64,000 nucleotides of DNA from G963667675 sp964291545 (GCA_964291545.2 OZ219861.1:496001-560000); one strand, 5' to 3'. Shown: positions 35,706 through 43,973, counted from the stretch's first letter. The notes: a model not told the origin generated them from the sequence alone. Translations and numbers: made by a program.

Positions 35706-36439
35706 GCTGGTGCGTTCTCTCGGTGGGGATTTCCGGCGGCCTGCTCCAGTTGGCGGAGCTTGCGGATGCCTTTCCTCGTGTCGCTGGCGACGCGGGCCGG
35801 GTCCCACATCTTCAGGCGGCGCTTGTGCAGCCAGTAGGTGAAGCTCTTGACGTCGGTGAGGGACAGGCCGCGGCGCTTGTTGATGCCTGCCTCTTGCCGG
35901 AACTCGTCCAGCAGGTCGGAGCGGGTTGCGCCGTACAGGTGGTTGAAAGCGTACTCCACCAGCTCTTCGGTGTCCGAGTAGCCGCGGGCGGTGTGCCGCT
36001 TGCGGGCTTCTTCCTCGGCCGAGAGCTGCAGGGCTTCTTCGACGACCACGCCGTACCAGAAGTTGAGGTGGGCGCGGTACTTGCTGGGGCCCAGCAGGTC
36101 GCGGAACAGCTCCGGCGGCGCGGAGCCTGGCAGGCGTCCCTCGAAGAGCAGCGACTCCTTCTCGTCGGGTGGAATAAGGCCGTCAAGCTCGCTGCAGAGG
36201 CGCTCGGCCAGGGTCAGCCAGTCAAAGGCCTCGCCCTGGACCATGTAGCGGTAGGTGCGGCCCTGGAAGTCCTCGAAAGGCTGGGTCCAGAGACCGACGG
36301 CCTCCAGCAGGGCGTGGGGCCACGGCTGTCCCGCCTGGACGGCGTCTCTCATGCGGCGCAGCGTCTCCGGCCCTTGCGGGGCAGGCTCGGCTACCGCCTG
36401 GGCGGCGCTGGGGGCTGTTTCCTGGTTGGTCACCGGCAT
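35702..36439 (-). CDS. Hypothetical protein coupled to valS
   Basis: A 245-residue soluble protein that I do not recognise. It is largely helical and charged, with a Pro/Ala-rich first 25 residues, GPSKYRAHLNFWYGVVVEEALQ in the middle and KSFTYWLHKRRLKMWDPARVA near the end. The stop codon overlaps the valS start (ATGA), so it is made in step with valyl-tRNA synthetase. It has no nucleotide-binding or catalytic motif that I can see. A TATAAT box lies upstream on the minus strand. A translation-related role is a guess from position only. Confidence 0.75.
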   Translation of the reverse strand: MPVTNQETAPSAAQAVAEPAPQGPETLRRMRDAVQAGQPWPHALLEAVGLWTQPFEDFQGRTYRYMVQGEAFDWLTLAERLCSELDGLIPPDEKESLLFEGRLPGSAPPELFRDLLGPSKYRAHLNFWYGVVVEEALQLSAEEEARKRHTARGYSDTEELVEYAFNHLYGATRSDLLDEFRQEAGINKRRGLSLTDVKSFTYWLHKRRLKMWDPARVASDTRKGIRKLRQLEQAAGNPHRENAPA

Positions 36440-36510
36440 AGTGCTGGGCCGCCTGGGTGATGGTCCCTCCGTGCTGGCGGGGTCAAACGTTGACCGTGAA
36501 GGCCGGTCTT

Positions 36511-36516
36511 ATTATA
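36511..36516 (-). promoter_or_regulatory. -10 box of the hypothetical-valS-aroE-aroC operon
   Basis: A perfect TATAAT on the minus strand (36516-36511), 72 bp upstream of the 36439 start. No good -35 is seen at 16-18 bp. Confidence 0.45.
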
Positions 36517-36615
36517 CTACGGTGGAGTTGGGAGGTTGACGATGGGCTACTCCTCGGTTTCCACGGCGATTACTTCAGCATCTGCAGAGACTTCCAGGCA
36601 GGACAGGCGGCAGCC

Positions 36616-37272
36616 ATGGATATAACCTGGCTGGGCCACGCCTGCTTCCGACTTCACGCCGACGGGCTGGCGGTGCTGACCGACCCCTATCCCCAGTCGC
36701 TGGGCTTCCGGCCGGACACGCGGCCGGCGGCGGTGGTGACGGTGAGCAACAGCCACCCCAACCATAGCTGCTGGCAGGACGTGGCCGGCGAGCCCAAGGT
36801 GTTCGACAGCCCCGGCGAGTACGAGTACTCGGGCATTTCTATTCGGGGGGTGATGACTCCGCTGTCGCCGGACGAGCCGGTGGCGGAGCAGATGGAGCAG
36901 CGGAACGTGGCCTACTCGATAGAGTTGGACGGGGTGAGCGTGTGCCACCTGGGAGACATATCCAGGCCGCTGACCACCCGGCAGGTGGAGGAGCTGGCGC
37001 CGGTGGACGTGCTGCTGGTGCCCACGGGCGGCGGGTGCACGCTGGACCTGGACCAGGTGCTGCAGACGATGCAGGACCTGGAGCCTAAGATCGTGATACC
37101 GATGCACCACGGCAACCACGCCAAGGGGACGGCGTTGCAGGACGTGGAGGCGTTTCTGCGGCGGATGGGGTTGAGCGAGGTGCAGTCGCAGCCGCGGCTG
37201 GTGGCGACAAGGTCGAACCTGCCGCAGGACATGAAGGTTACGCTGCTGTCGCCCTCCCGGGCCGCGCAGTAG
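36616..37272 (+). CDS. MBL-fold metal-dependent hydrolase (UlaG/UPF0173-like)
   Basis: A metallo-beta-lactamase-fold protein of about 218 residues. It has ITWLGHACFRLHADGLAVLTDPYP at the N-terminus, SNSHPNHSCW (a HxxxH region in place of the usual HxHxDH), VCHLGDISRPL and IPMHHGNHAKGT. The missing full HxHxDH is typical of the UlaG-like branch with altered metal sites. The frame is open from 36457, but MDITWLGHACF at 36616 fits the family. Substrate unknown. It faces a long repeat region downstream. Confidence 0.82.
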   Translation: MDITWLGHACFRLHADGLAVLTDPYPQSLGFRPDTRPAAVVTVSNSHPNHSCWQDVAGEPKVFDSPGEYEYSGISIRGVMTPLSPDEPVAEQMEQRNVAYSIELDGVSVCHLGDISRPLTTRQVEELAPVDVLLVPTGGGCTLDLDQVLQTMQDLEPKIVIPMHHGNHAKGTALQDVEAFLRRMGLSEVQSQPRLVATRSNLPQDMKVTLLSPSRAAQ

Positions 37273-38224
37273 GGCGGGATTACCGCCTGGTTTTCCCTGT
37301 CACCGTCGCGAAGGCGGGGGTTGGCTACTGCGTAGCCGCCGGCTGGCCGTGCGCCCTTCGATTTCCCCCCTTCGAGAACCTCAGGACGGGGTCAGGACGA
37401 ACGGACAGCCTGGTTCCTGGCGGACGGAGGGGTGCGTAACCCCCCCACCCGTCATTCCGGCCCCCGAACCGGAATCCAGAGCGCTTGTTGACCAACATCG
37501 TGGCGTTCCCCTGCGGCGCCGGGCCAGGGTGGGGTCCTTCAGCCGTGGTTGGGGGCATGGAGTTTTAGATTCCTCGTCGCACGCTCCTCGGAATGACAGA
37601 GGGGAATTTTAGATCCCCTCTTATTTCCTCTCATTTTCTCTTGCTTTGGGTGTTGGGGCGTTGAGGCGCCCTTTTTTTGGTTTCCCTACCGTTTTCGCTC
37701 ATTTTCGCTCATTGGTTGGGGCTGTGCCTGGGTTGTCGGGGTATGGTGGCTACGGTATTAGTTTGGGGGTTGGGAAGTGTAGGTGTCAACGGCCTTTTGT
37801 CAGTGGGGTTGGGGGGTGGCGGCGGTTGGCTACTGCATAGCCGCCGGCTGTCCGTGCGCCCTTCGATTTCCCCCTTCGAGAACCTCAGGACGGGGTCAGG
37901 GCGAACGGACAGCCTCGTTGGGGCCGGACGGAGGGGTGCGTAACCCCCCACCCGTCATTCCGGCCCCCGAGCCGGAATCCAGAGCGCTTGTTGACCAACG
38001 TCGCGGCGTTCCCCTGCGGCGCCGGGCCAGGGTGGGGTGCTTCAGCCGTGGTTGGGGGCATGGAGTTTTAGATTCCTCGTCGCAGGCTCCTCGGAATGAC
38101 AGTGGGGAGTTATTGCATCCCCTCTCACTTCCTATTGCTTTGGGGGTTGGGGGCGGGAATGACTTTGACGGGCGTGGGGGCCGGGCCGTTCGTCCTGAGG
38201 TTCTCGAAGGGGGAATGGGCAGGC
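37273..38224. repeat. Duplicated composite of dispersed repeats
   Basis: No gene. A segment of about 285 bp occurs at 37321-37605 and again at 37826-38108. Each copy runs: TTGGCTACTGC.TAGCCGCC, a CCCTTCGATTTCCCC...GAACGGACAGCC unit, a GTCATTCCGGCCCCCGA.CCGGAATCCAG palindrome, a conserved spacer (GCGCTTGTTGACCAAC), and TTTTAGATTCCTCGTCGCA..CTCCTCGGAATGACA. The intervening 37606-37825 is lower in GC with no feature. Confidence 0.85.
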
Positions 38225-38400
38225 GGTGGACGGGCGGGGGTTGGTCCATTTGAGACTTCCTGGATTCCGGCTTTCGCCGGAATGACGGGTGGTGAGGGTA
38301 GCCCGGCCGTTCGTCCTGAGGTTCTCGAAGGGGGAATGGACGGGCGGAGGTTGGTTCATTCGAGACTTCCTGGATTCCGGCTTTCGCCGGAATGACGGGT
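38225..38400. repeat. Two stub copies of the GIY-YIG cassette terminus
   Basis: 38239-38286 and 38349-38396 are near-identical and read GGTTGGT.CATT.GAGACTTCC then TGGATTCCGG...CCGGAATGAC. They match the right end of the nuclease cassette at 52105-52164, including the reverse complement of the nuclease start codon and first codons, but no nuclease body is present. Confidence 0.75.
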
Positions 38401-38409
38401 GGGGGCGGG

Positions 38410-38537
38410 CCCGGCGGCGGCGCTAGACGGCCCGGCGGGGATGCTAGACGGCGCGGCGGCGGCGGCGCTAGGCGGCGCGGCGGCGGCGGCGCTAGGCGGG
38501 CGCGGCGGCGGCGTTAGACGGCGCGGCTGGGATGCTA
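38410..38537. repeat. Tandem satellite built from the 3' end of the adjacent gene
   Basis: About six units of 20-28 bp, each a variant of GCTAGACGGCGCGGCGGCGG, follow the stop codon of the gene at 38535. The last unit is the gene's own end, encoding RRRAV-stop, so the coding 3' end with its stop codon has been copied in tandem. Confidence 0.75.
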
Positions 38538-39218
38538 GACGGCGCGGCGGCGGATGATTAGGACCAGGGCGGCGCCGGCGGCCAGGGTCAGGGCTCCGGC
38601 GATGAGGGCCGCGGGCGGGATGCTGGTGAATGCCGGGTCGCCGGGCACCGGCAGCGCAGCGGTGGGGGTGGGTATCGGCGTCGGCGCGGGAGGGGGCGTC
38701 GGTGTGGGAGTAGGATCCGGCGTGGGAGTCGGCTCGGGTGTTGGAGTCGGCGTAGGCTCCGGCGTGGGCGTCGGCTCCGGCGTGGGCGGAGACGCCTGCG
38801 TGGGCAGGGGCTGGGCGAAGCTCAGGTCTTGCTCGTAGATCTCCAGGATTCCCTGGAAGATGGAGGTCTCGCCGGCCTGAATGCGGCCGTGTTCGTTGAC
38901 TATGTAAAAGGTGATGACGCCCTTGATAAGGGCCTCGTCGTTAGGGCGCAGCACCAAGAATTCGAACGCGCCACCGGGGCCAAGGGTCACGGGTTCGCTC
39001 TGGTAGCCGGTGTCGCAGTCGTCGATGCAGGCGAGCAGTTGGAGGCCTTGGGGAGCGGGGGAGCCCTGGAGAGTGACCGTGCCGGAGTAGTAGTCGGGGA
39101 ACAGTGGCTGAGGCGGCCGTTCGTCGTCGTCCTGCTGGGCTGGGCCGGCGGCGATAAGGGCGAGCGCGCCAAGGAATAGGGCGGCCATGACCGCCAGGAA
39201 AGTGATATTCCGCCGCAA
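38535..39218 (-). CDS. Stalked membrane-anchored surface protein (PT-rich stalk)
   Basis: A secreted, wall- or membrane-anchored protein of about 227 residues. It has an N-terminal hydrophobic signal (FLAVMAALFLGALALIAAG), a beta-rich head (PLFPDYYSGTVTLQGSPAPQ ... DDCDTGYQSEPVTLGPGG), a stalk of TPEPTPTPEPT repeats and a C-terminal hydrophobic segment (AALIAGALTLAAGAALVLII) followed by RRRAV. The frame is open to 39257, but AGGAGG eight bases before a TTG at 39218 is shared with the paralogue at 41773 and is taken as the start. The head domain is close to that of 40730-41773. Role presumably in surface contact; not recognised as a named family. Confidence 0.75.
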   Translation of the reverse strand: MRRNITFLAVMAALFLGALALIAAGPAQQDDDERPPQPLFPDYYSGTVTLQGSPAPQGLQLLACIDDCDTGYQSEPVTLGPGGAFEFLVLRPNDEALIKGVITFYIVNEHGRIQAGETSIFQGILEIYEQDLSFAQPLPTQASPPTPEPTPTPEPTPTPTPEPTPTPDPTPTPTPPPAPTPIPTPTAALPVPGDPAFTSIPPAALIAGALTLAAGAALVLIIRRRAV

Positions 39219-39531
39219 CTCCGCCACCTCCTCGGTTCCCGTCCCCGGTTGCGTCAAGTTATATCGTGACCGATGGCGGCGAAGTTTTCAATGGATTGGG
39301 GTGCGGGTTGGGGCGTGTTTGGGGGGCCCCCTTTTCCTAACCTGGGCCCGCGAGGGGAGAAGGGACTTGTGGGGCCGGACCAACGGGGTACTGGGCGCAG
39401 GATGAACGGACAGCCTGGTTGGGGCGGGGGATGTCGGGGGAGGGGGCGCGGGTTGCCCGTCCGTTCGTCCTAAGCCTGTCCTGAGACTCTTGAAGGGCTC
39501 AATCCGTCCGTATTGAGGCAGGGCGTAGCCC
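39219..39531. repeat. Intergenic repeats
   Basis: No gene. It carries the ribosome site of the gene at 39218 and, towards 39460-39500, a degenerate GTCCGTTCGTCCTAAGCCTG repeat. Nothing else is recognisable. Confidence 0.55.
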
Positions 39532-39987
39532 GTCCGTTCGTCCTGAGGGAAATCGAAGGGGGAACGGGCGGGCGGGGGCTGGGGGATCACCGGCCAACCT
39601 ACCGCGGAGCATCGGGAGTCCGGCGCACAGACAGCGCAGACAGCCCCTCCCAGTCCCCTCGCATAAGCGCCTCCTTCTTTGCCCGCGACCACCCTTTCAC
39701 CTGCATCTCAGCACCCAGCGCCTCTTCCCGCGTGGGGAACTCCTGCGCATATACCAAGCTCACCGGCAGCCTGCCCGACGTGTAACTCGAGATTTCCCCC
39801 AACTTATGCTGGGCAATCCGGCTTTCCAGTCCGTCGGTGTGGCCGGTGTAGTACGAGTCGTCGGAACAGCGGAGTATGTACACCCAAAACGGCATGGCGG
39901 GGCGGAGTATATCATTCCGGGCGTTGGTCCGCGGTCCCTAACGCCGGCTGGCCGCCCGCCCTTCGATTTCCCTCAGGACGAACGGAC
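39532..39987. mobile_element. GIY-YIG nuclease gene bounded by inverted class B repeats
   Basis: The nuclease gene is flanked on the left (39532-39575) by GTCCGTTCGTCCTGAGGGAA...GGGCGGGCGG and on the right (39952-39987) by its reverse complement, differing mainly by a 5-8 base deletion. The 27 bp next to the right copy (TTGGTCCGCGGTCCCTAACG...) recur at about 40517 beside another class B repeat without the gene. The arrangement resembles a small mobile cassette. Confidence 0.5.
39599..39895 (-). CDS. GIY-YIG nuclease family protein (2)
   Basis: A 98-residue single-domain GIY-YIG endonuclease. WVYILRCSDDSYYTGHT supplies the GIY and YIG-like elements, ESRIAQHKLG the conserved Arg and His, and REEALGAEMQVKGWSRAKKEAL the catalytic Glu helix. 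It belongs to the small UPF0213/YhbQ-type proteins, whose natural substrate is unclear. It is flanked by inverted palindromic repeats and is only distantly similar to the second GIY-YIG protein in the window. Confidence 0.88.
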   Translation of the reverse strand: MPFWVYILRCSDDSYYTGHTDGLESRIAQHKLGEISSYTSGRLPVSLVYAQEFPTREEALGAEMQVKGWSRAKKEALMRGDWEGLSALSVRRTPDAPR

Positions 39988-40729
39988 AGCCTCGTTGGGG
40001 CCGGGCGGCGGGGTGCGGGGGCGAGGCGGCCCCACTCCCCCAACCCGTCATTCCGGCCCCCGAGCCGGAATCCTGGCTGGTTGTGGGCAAGGACTTTAGA
40101 TTCCCGCCTCCGCGGGAATGACGGGTTGACTGGGGCGCTTGTTGCTCCTGGACACGCGCCGGCTGGCCGTGCGCCCTTCGATTTCCCCCTTCGCTTTCCC
40201 TCAGGACAGGCTCTGGACGAACGGACAGCCTGGTTGTGGGCCGGGCGGCGGGGTGCGGGGGCCCAACCCGTCATTCCGGCCCCCGAGCCGGAATCCAGGC
40301 TGGTTGTTCACGAACGCCGCACTGTTCACGACCCTCCCACCATTCCCCGTCATGCCGAGCCATGGAGGGGTTTTCAACCGCGGTTGGGGGCAGGGAGTCT
40401 TAGATTCCTCGTCGCAGGCTTCTCGGAATGACAGGTGGTGGGTGCGGGGCGTTCCCCCCTCATCCTAGCCTTCTCCCGCCAGGGGAGAAGGGACTGGAGG
40501 CGCCGACCCCGTCCGTTGGTCCGCGGTCCCTAACGCCGGCTGTCCGTGCGCCCTTCGATTTCCCTGAGGACGAACGGTCAGCCTAGTTGGGGCCGGACGG
40601 CAGGGTGCGGGGCGCAAGGGGGCAGCGCAGACCCGTCCGTTGGTGCTGAGCCGGTCCCGAGGGAAACGGAGCCCGTCCGTTCGTCCCTGAGGTTCTCGAA
40701 GGGGGAACGGGCGGGCTGGCCGGGCGGGC
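39988..40729. repeat. Dense palindromic repeats
   Basis: No gene. GTCATTCCGG...CCGGAATCC palindromes lie near 40048 and 40270, a GATTCCCGCCTCCGCGGGAA hairpin near 40100, class B units (CCCTTCGATTTCC...GGACGAACGG) near 40170, 40550 and 40680, a TTAGATTCCTCGTCGCAGGC unit near 40400 and a CTTCTCCCGCCAGGGGAGAA hairpin near 40475. Confidence 0.8.
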
Positions 40730-41773
40730 TTATGCCGGGCGGCGGGTTTTCAGGAGGGCGGCGGCGGCGATGAGGGCGGCCAGGGCGGCGACGATGAGGG
40801 CGGCCAAGCCCAGGATGCCCGAGGCGTCGTCGCCGGCGGCTCCGGCGGGTCCGGGCGCGCCCGGCGTACCGGGGTCTCCCTGGGGGCCCTGGGAGGCTGC
40901 GGCATCGGCTGCGGCGGCTGCGGCGCGGTCGGCGGCGTTCCGGGCGCTCTCGGCGGCGGTGTTGGCGTTCTCGCCGGCGGCCTTGATGGCCCGGGCGATG
41001 TCGGTGGTGTCGGCGGCGGCGTTATAGGCGTTGCCGGCGGCCTCGTTGGCGTCGGCGGCGGCGTCTTTGGCGGACGCGGAGGCTACTTTGGCGTCGGTCG
41101 CGGCCTCACTGGCGTCGGTAGCGGCGGCGGCGGCAGATTCGACGGCGGCGGCGGCGGCGTTGGCCTCGGCCGCGGCGGCGGCTGCTGCTGCCGCGGCGGC
41201 GTTGGCGGCGGCGGCGGCCTCGTCGGCATTACCGGCGGCCTCGATCAGCGTCACGACGGCCTCGTCCACCCGGGCGATGTTCTCCCTGGCGGCCTGCACG
41301 TCCGGGTGCACCGGCGTGGGCGTCGGCGTCGGCTCCGGCGTCGGCGGAGGCGGGGGAGTGGCCAGGGGCTGGTTGAAGTTCAGGTCCAGTTCGTAAAGCC
41401 CCAGGATGCCCTGGAAGAAAGCGGTCTCCTCGGCGGCAATGCGTCCGTGCTGGTTGACCAGGTAGAAGCGGACGGCGCCCCCGATGAGGGCATTGTCGTC
41501 CGGGGCCAGCTTCAAGAGATCGTACTCGCCATCGGGGCCCAGGGACACGGGCAGGCTGCGGTAGCCGGTGTCGCAGCCGGTGATGCAGGCGATGAGCGAC
41601 AGGCCCTCGGGAGCGGGGGCGCCCTGCAGGGTGACAGCGCCGGAGTAGTAGTCGGGGAACAGGGGCTGGGGCGGGCGGTCGTCGTCGTCCTGGGCGGGAA
41701 CGGCGGAGATGAGGACCAGGACGCCCAGGGTGACTGCCGCCACCACCGCCAGCAAAGCCATGTTCCGTCGCAA
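40730..41773 (-). CDS. Stalked membrane-anchored surface protein (Ala-rich stalk, collagen-like)
   Basis: A surface protein of about 347 residues with the same head as 38535-39218: signal (LLAVVAAVTLGVLVLISAVPA), PLFPDYYSGAVTLQGAPAP and CITGCDTGYRSLPVSLGP, then a short TPEPTPTPTP linker. The stalk is replaced by about 120 residues dominated by alanine (NADEAAAAANAAAAAAAAAA), predicted to be a coiled coil, followed by a collagen-like GPQGDPGTPGAPGPAG stretch and a C-terminal membrane helix ending LLKTRRPA. A TTG start preceded by AGGAGG at 8 bases is shared with its paralogue. Same head on a different stalk suggests module swapping. Confidence 0.78.
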   Translation of the reverse strand: MRRNMALLAVVAAVTLGVLVLISAVPAQDDDDRPPQPLFPDYYSGAVTLQGAPAPEGLSLIACITGCDTGYRSLPVSLGPDGEYDLLKLAPDDNALIGGAVRFYLVNQHGRIAAEETAFFQGILGLYELDLNFNQPLATPPPPPTPEPTPTPTPVHPDVQAARENIARVDEAVVTLIEAAGNADEAAAAANAAAAAAAAAAAEANAAAAAVESAAAAATDASEAATDAKVASASAKDAAADANEAAGNAYNAAADTTDIARAIKAAGENANTAAESARNAADRAAAAAADAAASQGPQGDPGTPGAPGPAGAAGDDASGILGLAALIVAALAALIAAAALLKTRRPA

Positions 41774-41813
41774 AGCCGCCACCTCCTGGGTCCACGGGTG
41801 TCAGGTTGGGTGC

Positions 41814-41844
41814 CCCCCTATGGTGCCTGATAGGGGGACTTTTT
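41814..41844 (+). terminator. Hairpin with T-tract upstream of the surface-protein gene
   Basis: CCCCCTAT (41814-41821) pairs with ATAGGGGG (41830-41837) around an 8-nt loop, followed on the plus strand by ACTTTTT. As with the RidA leader hairpin, the terminator orientation is opposite to the adjacent gene. Confidence 0.5.
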
Positions 41845-42860
41845 GCAATGGGTTGGGGGGGTGGCCAGCGCCACCGTCATTACGGCTCGGAGGCCGGGAT
41901 CCAGGCTGGTTGTTCACCGGCGCCGCACTGTTCACGATCCTTGCAGCATTTCCCCTCGTGCAGCGCCATGGAGGGGTCTTCGACCGGGGTTGGGGGCAGG
42001 GAGTCTTAGATTCCTCGTCGCAGGCTTCTCGGAATGACAGGTGGGGGGGGTGCCCCCATTCCGTCATTCCGGCCCCCGAGCCGGAATCCTGGCTGGTTGG
42101 GGGCAAGGACTTTAGATTCCCGCCTCCGCGGGAATGACGGGTTGGCGGCGGGCGTGGCGCAGCGCCCACACTGTCATTCCGAGCGCAGCGCAGCGGAGAG
42201 AGGAATCCAGGCTGGTTGTTCACCGGCGCCGCACTGTTCACGACCTTCCCACCATTCCCCGTCATGCAGGGCCATGGAGGGGTCCTTCAACCGGGGCTGG
42301 GGGCAGGGAGTTTTAGATTCCTCGTCGCAGGCTTCTCGGAATGACAGGTGGGGGGGGTGCGGGGCGTTCCCCCTCATCCTAGCCTTCTCCCGCTAGGGGA
42401 GAAGGGACCGGCATTCCCCCTCTCCCTAGACGGGAGAGGGTTGGGGTGAGGGTGTCCGTCCGTTCGTCCTGAGGTTCTCGAAGGGGGAATGGACGGGCGG
42501 GGGTGGGGGGCGCTTGTTGCTCCTGGACAAGCGCTGGCTGGCCGCCCGCCCTTCGATTTCCCCCTTCGCTTTCCCTCAGGACAGGCTCTGGACGAACGGC
42601 CAGCCTGGTTGGGGGGCAGGGAGTTTTAGATTCCTCGTCGCAGGCTTCTCGGAATGACAGGTGGGGGGGTGCCCCCACCCCGTCCTCCCCGCTCCCGGTG
42701 TCAATGCACACGCAGGGTTGGTTCATTTGAGACTTTCTGGATTCCGGCTTTCGCCGGAATGACGGGTGGGGGGCGGGACGGGCAGCCTGGTTGGGGCCGG
42801 ACAGGCGGGGGCGGCGGGGGTGCGCGGGGGTTGGTGGGGGTGGGGACGGGCGCACGTCCA
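41845..42860. repeat. Dense palindromic repeats with one GIY-YIG stub
   Basis: No gene. It contains CCGGAATCC and GGAATGAC-bounded units near 41880-42050, 42060-42140, 42170-42350 and 42600-42660, class B units near 42455 and 42545, and CTTCTCCCGCTAGGGGAGAA and CTCTCCCTAGACGGGAGAG hairpins near 42385-42430. At about 42702-42763 a stub repeats the nuclease cassette right end (GCACACGCAGGGTTGGTTCA then CTGGATTCCGG...CCGGAATGAC); read on the minus strand it starts MNQPCVCIDTG and then leaves the nuclease sequence. Confidence 0.8.
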
Positions 42861-42895
42861 AAAGAGAAGGCGCCCCGGCTGTGGCCGGGGCGCCT
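42861..42895 (-). terminator. Intrinsic terminator of the 42929 surface-protein gene
   Basis: AGGCGCCCCGG (42868-42878) and CCGGGGCGCCT (42885-42895) form an 11-bp stem with a 6-nt loop; on the minus strand it is followed by TCTCTTTTGG. It lies 34 bp after the stop codon. Confidence 0.8.
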
Positions 42896-42928
42896 GTTTG
42901 AGCCTTGTTGGTCTACCGGGAGCCTAGC

Positions 42929-43945
42929 CTAGCTCTCCCTCCGGCTCTGGAGGTAGATCCCGCCGGCTACCAGTGCGCCGACGATGGCGACGATCAGGGC
43001 CACGATGCCAAACACGTTGTTGGCGTCGGCTCCGGCAGCCCCAGTGGCTCCGGTGTCGCCCTTATCACCCTTGTCGCCCTTGGCGCCGTCAGCGCCGTCC
43101 GCTCCGTCCTGCACCGCATCAGCGGCGGCCTGGGCGGCGGCGGCAGCGTCGTTGGCGGCGGCCACGGCGGCGTTAATCAGGGCCAGCGCCTGTTCAGAGC
43201 CTCCGCTCACCTCTGCGGCTGCGGCGGCGGCGGCGGCGGCGGCCGCTTGGGCGGCGCCGGTCGCTACGTTGGCCGCGTTGGCGGCGTTAAGGGCAGCAAT
43301 GCCGTTAACGTCGGCCTCGCCTGCGGAGGCGGTCGCGGCGGCGGCAGCGGCGTCGGCGGCGGCAGCGGCAGCGTTAGCGGCCTCTACCACGGCCTCCGCG
43401 GCTGCGGTGGCTGCACCGGCCTTCTCAGCCGCGGCCATCGCATCGCTACTGGCGGCCAAGGCGGTCGCGGCGGCCTCTTTGGCAGCAGTCACGGAAGGAT
43501 GCTCGGCAGGCGGCGGCTCGGGAGTTTCCATCCCGTCGCCGTTGTCCATGCCGTCGCCGTTGTCCATGCCGTCGCCATTGTCCATGCCGTCGCCGTTGTC
43601 CATCCCATCGCCGGACGATGCAGACAGGTTCTGCTCACGGCTGCCTCGCGTGACGGTCACGCTCTCGGCGGCGGTGTAATCGCCAACATTGAAGGTGGCG
43701 GTGGCGCCTTCGTGGCTACCGTGGATTCGAATCACGTAGATGCCGTCGGCATCGACGGTAGTGTCCGCCACCTCTTCAAGGCCCACAAAGGCGGTGACAG
43801 GGGTCCCTTCGGCTGCCTGCTCGCCGTCCACTGTTACCGATCCCCAATAATCGGCCGGTATCGGCTCCTGCGCCATGGCCGCGGCGGGGATGGCCAACAG
43901 CAGGACGACTCCTGCAAGGAGGGCCAGAATCTTAAATTTGGTCAT
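42929..43945 (-). CDS. Stalked membrane-anchored surface protein (GDGMDN repeats, Ala-rich, collagen-like)
   Basis: A 338-residue exported protein. Order: signal peptide (MTKFKILALLAGVVLLLAIP..AMAQ), a beta-sandwich head (YWGSVTVDGEQAAEGTPVTAFVG ... YVIRIHGSHEGATATF), five tandem GDGMDN units encoded by an 18-bp repeat at about 43528-43613, a long Ala-rich stalk, a collagen-like GADGAKGDKGDKGDTGATG run and a C-terminal membrane helix (VFGIVALIVAIVGALVAGGIYL) with QSRRES. GAGG eight bases upstream supports the start. The architecture repeats that of the two preceding surface genes although the head sequence differs. It is downstream of the large secreted protein on the same strand. Confidence 0.8.
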   Translation of the reverse strand: MTKFKILALLAGVVLLLAIPAAAMAQEPIPADYWGSVTVDGEQAAEGTPVTAFVGLEEVADTTVDADGIYVIRIHGSHEGATATFNVGDYTAAESVTVTRGSREQNLSASSGDGMDNGDGMDNGDGMDNGDGMDNGDGMETPEPPPAEHPSVTAAKEAAATALAASSDAMAAAEKAGAATAAAEAVVEAANAAAAAADAAAAAATASAGEADVNGIAALNAANAANVATGAAQAAAAAAAAAAAEVSGGSEQALALINAAVAAANDAAAAAQAAADAVQDGADGADGAKGDKGDKGDTGATGAAGADANNVFGIVALIVAIVGALVAGGIYLQSRRES

Positions 43946-43973
43946 GTGCTCAACCTCTTTCTAGAGTGGGTTG

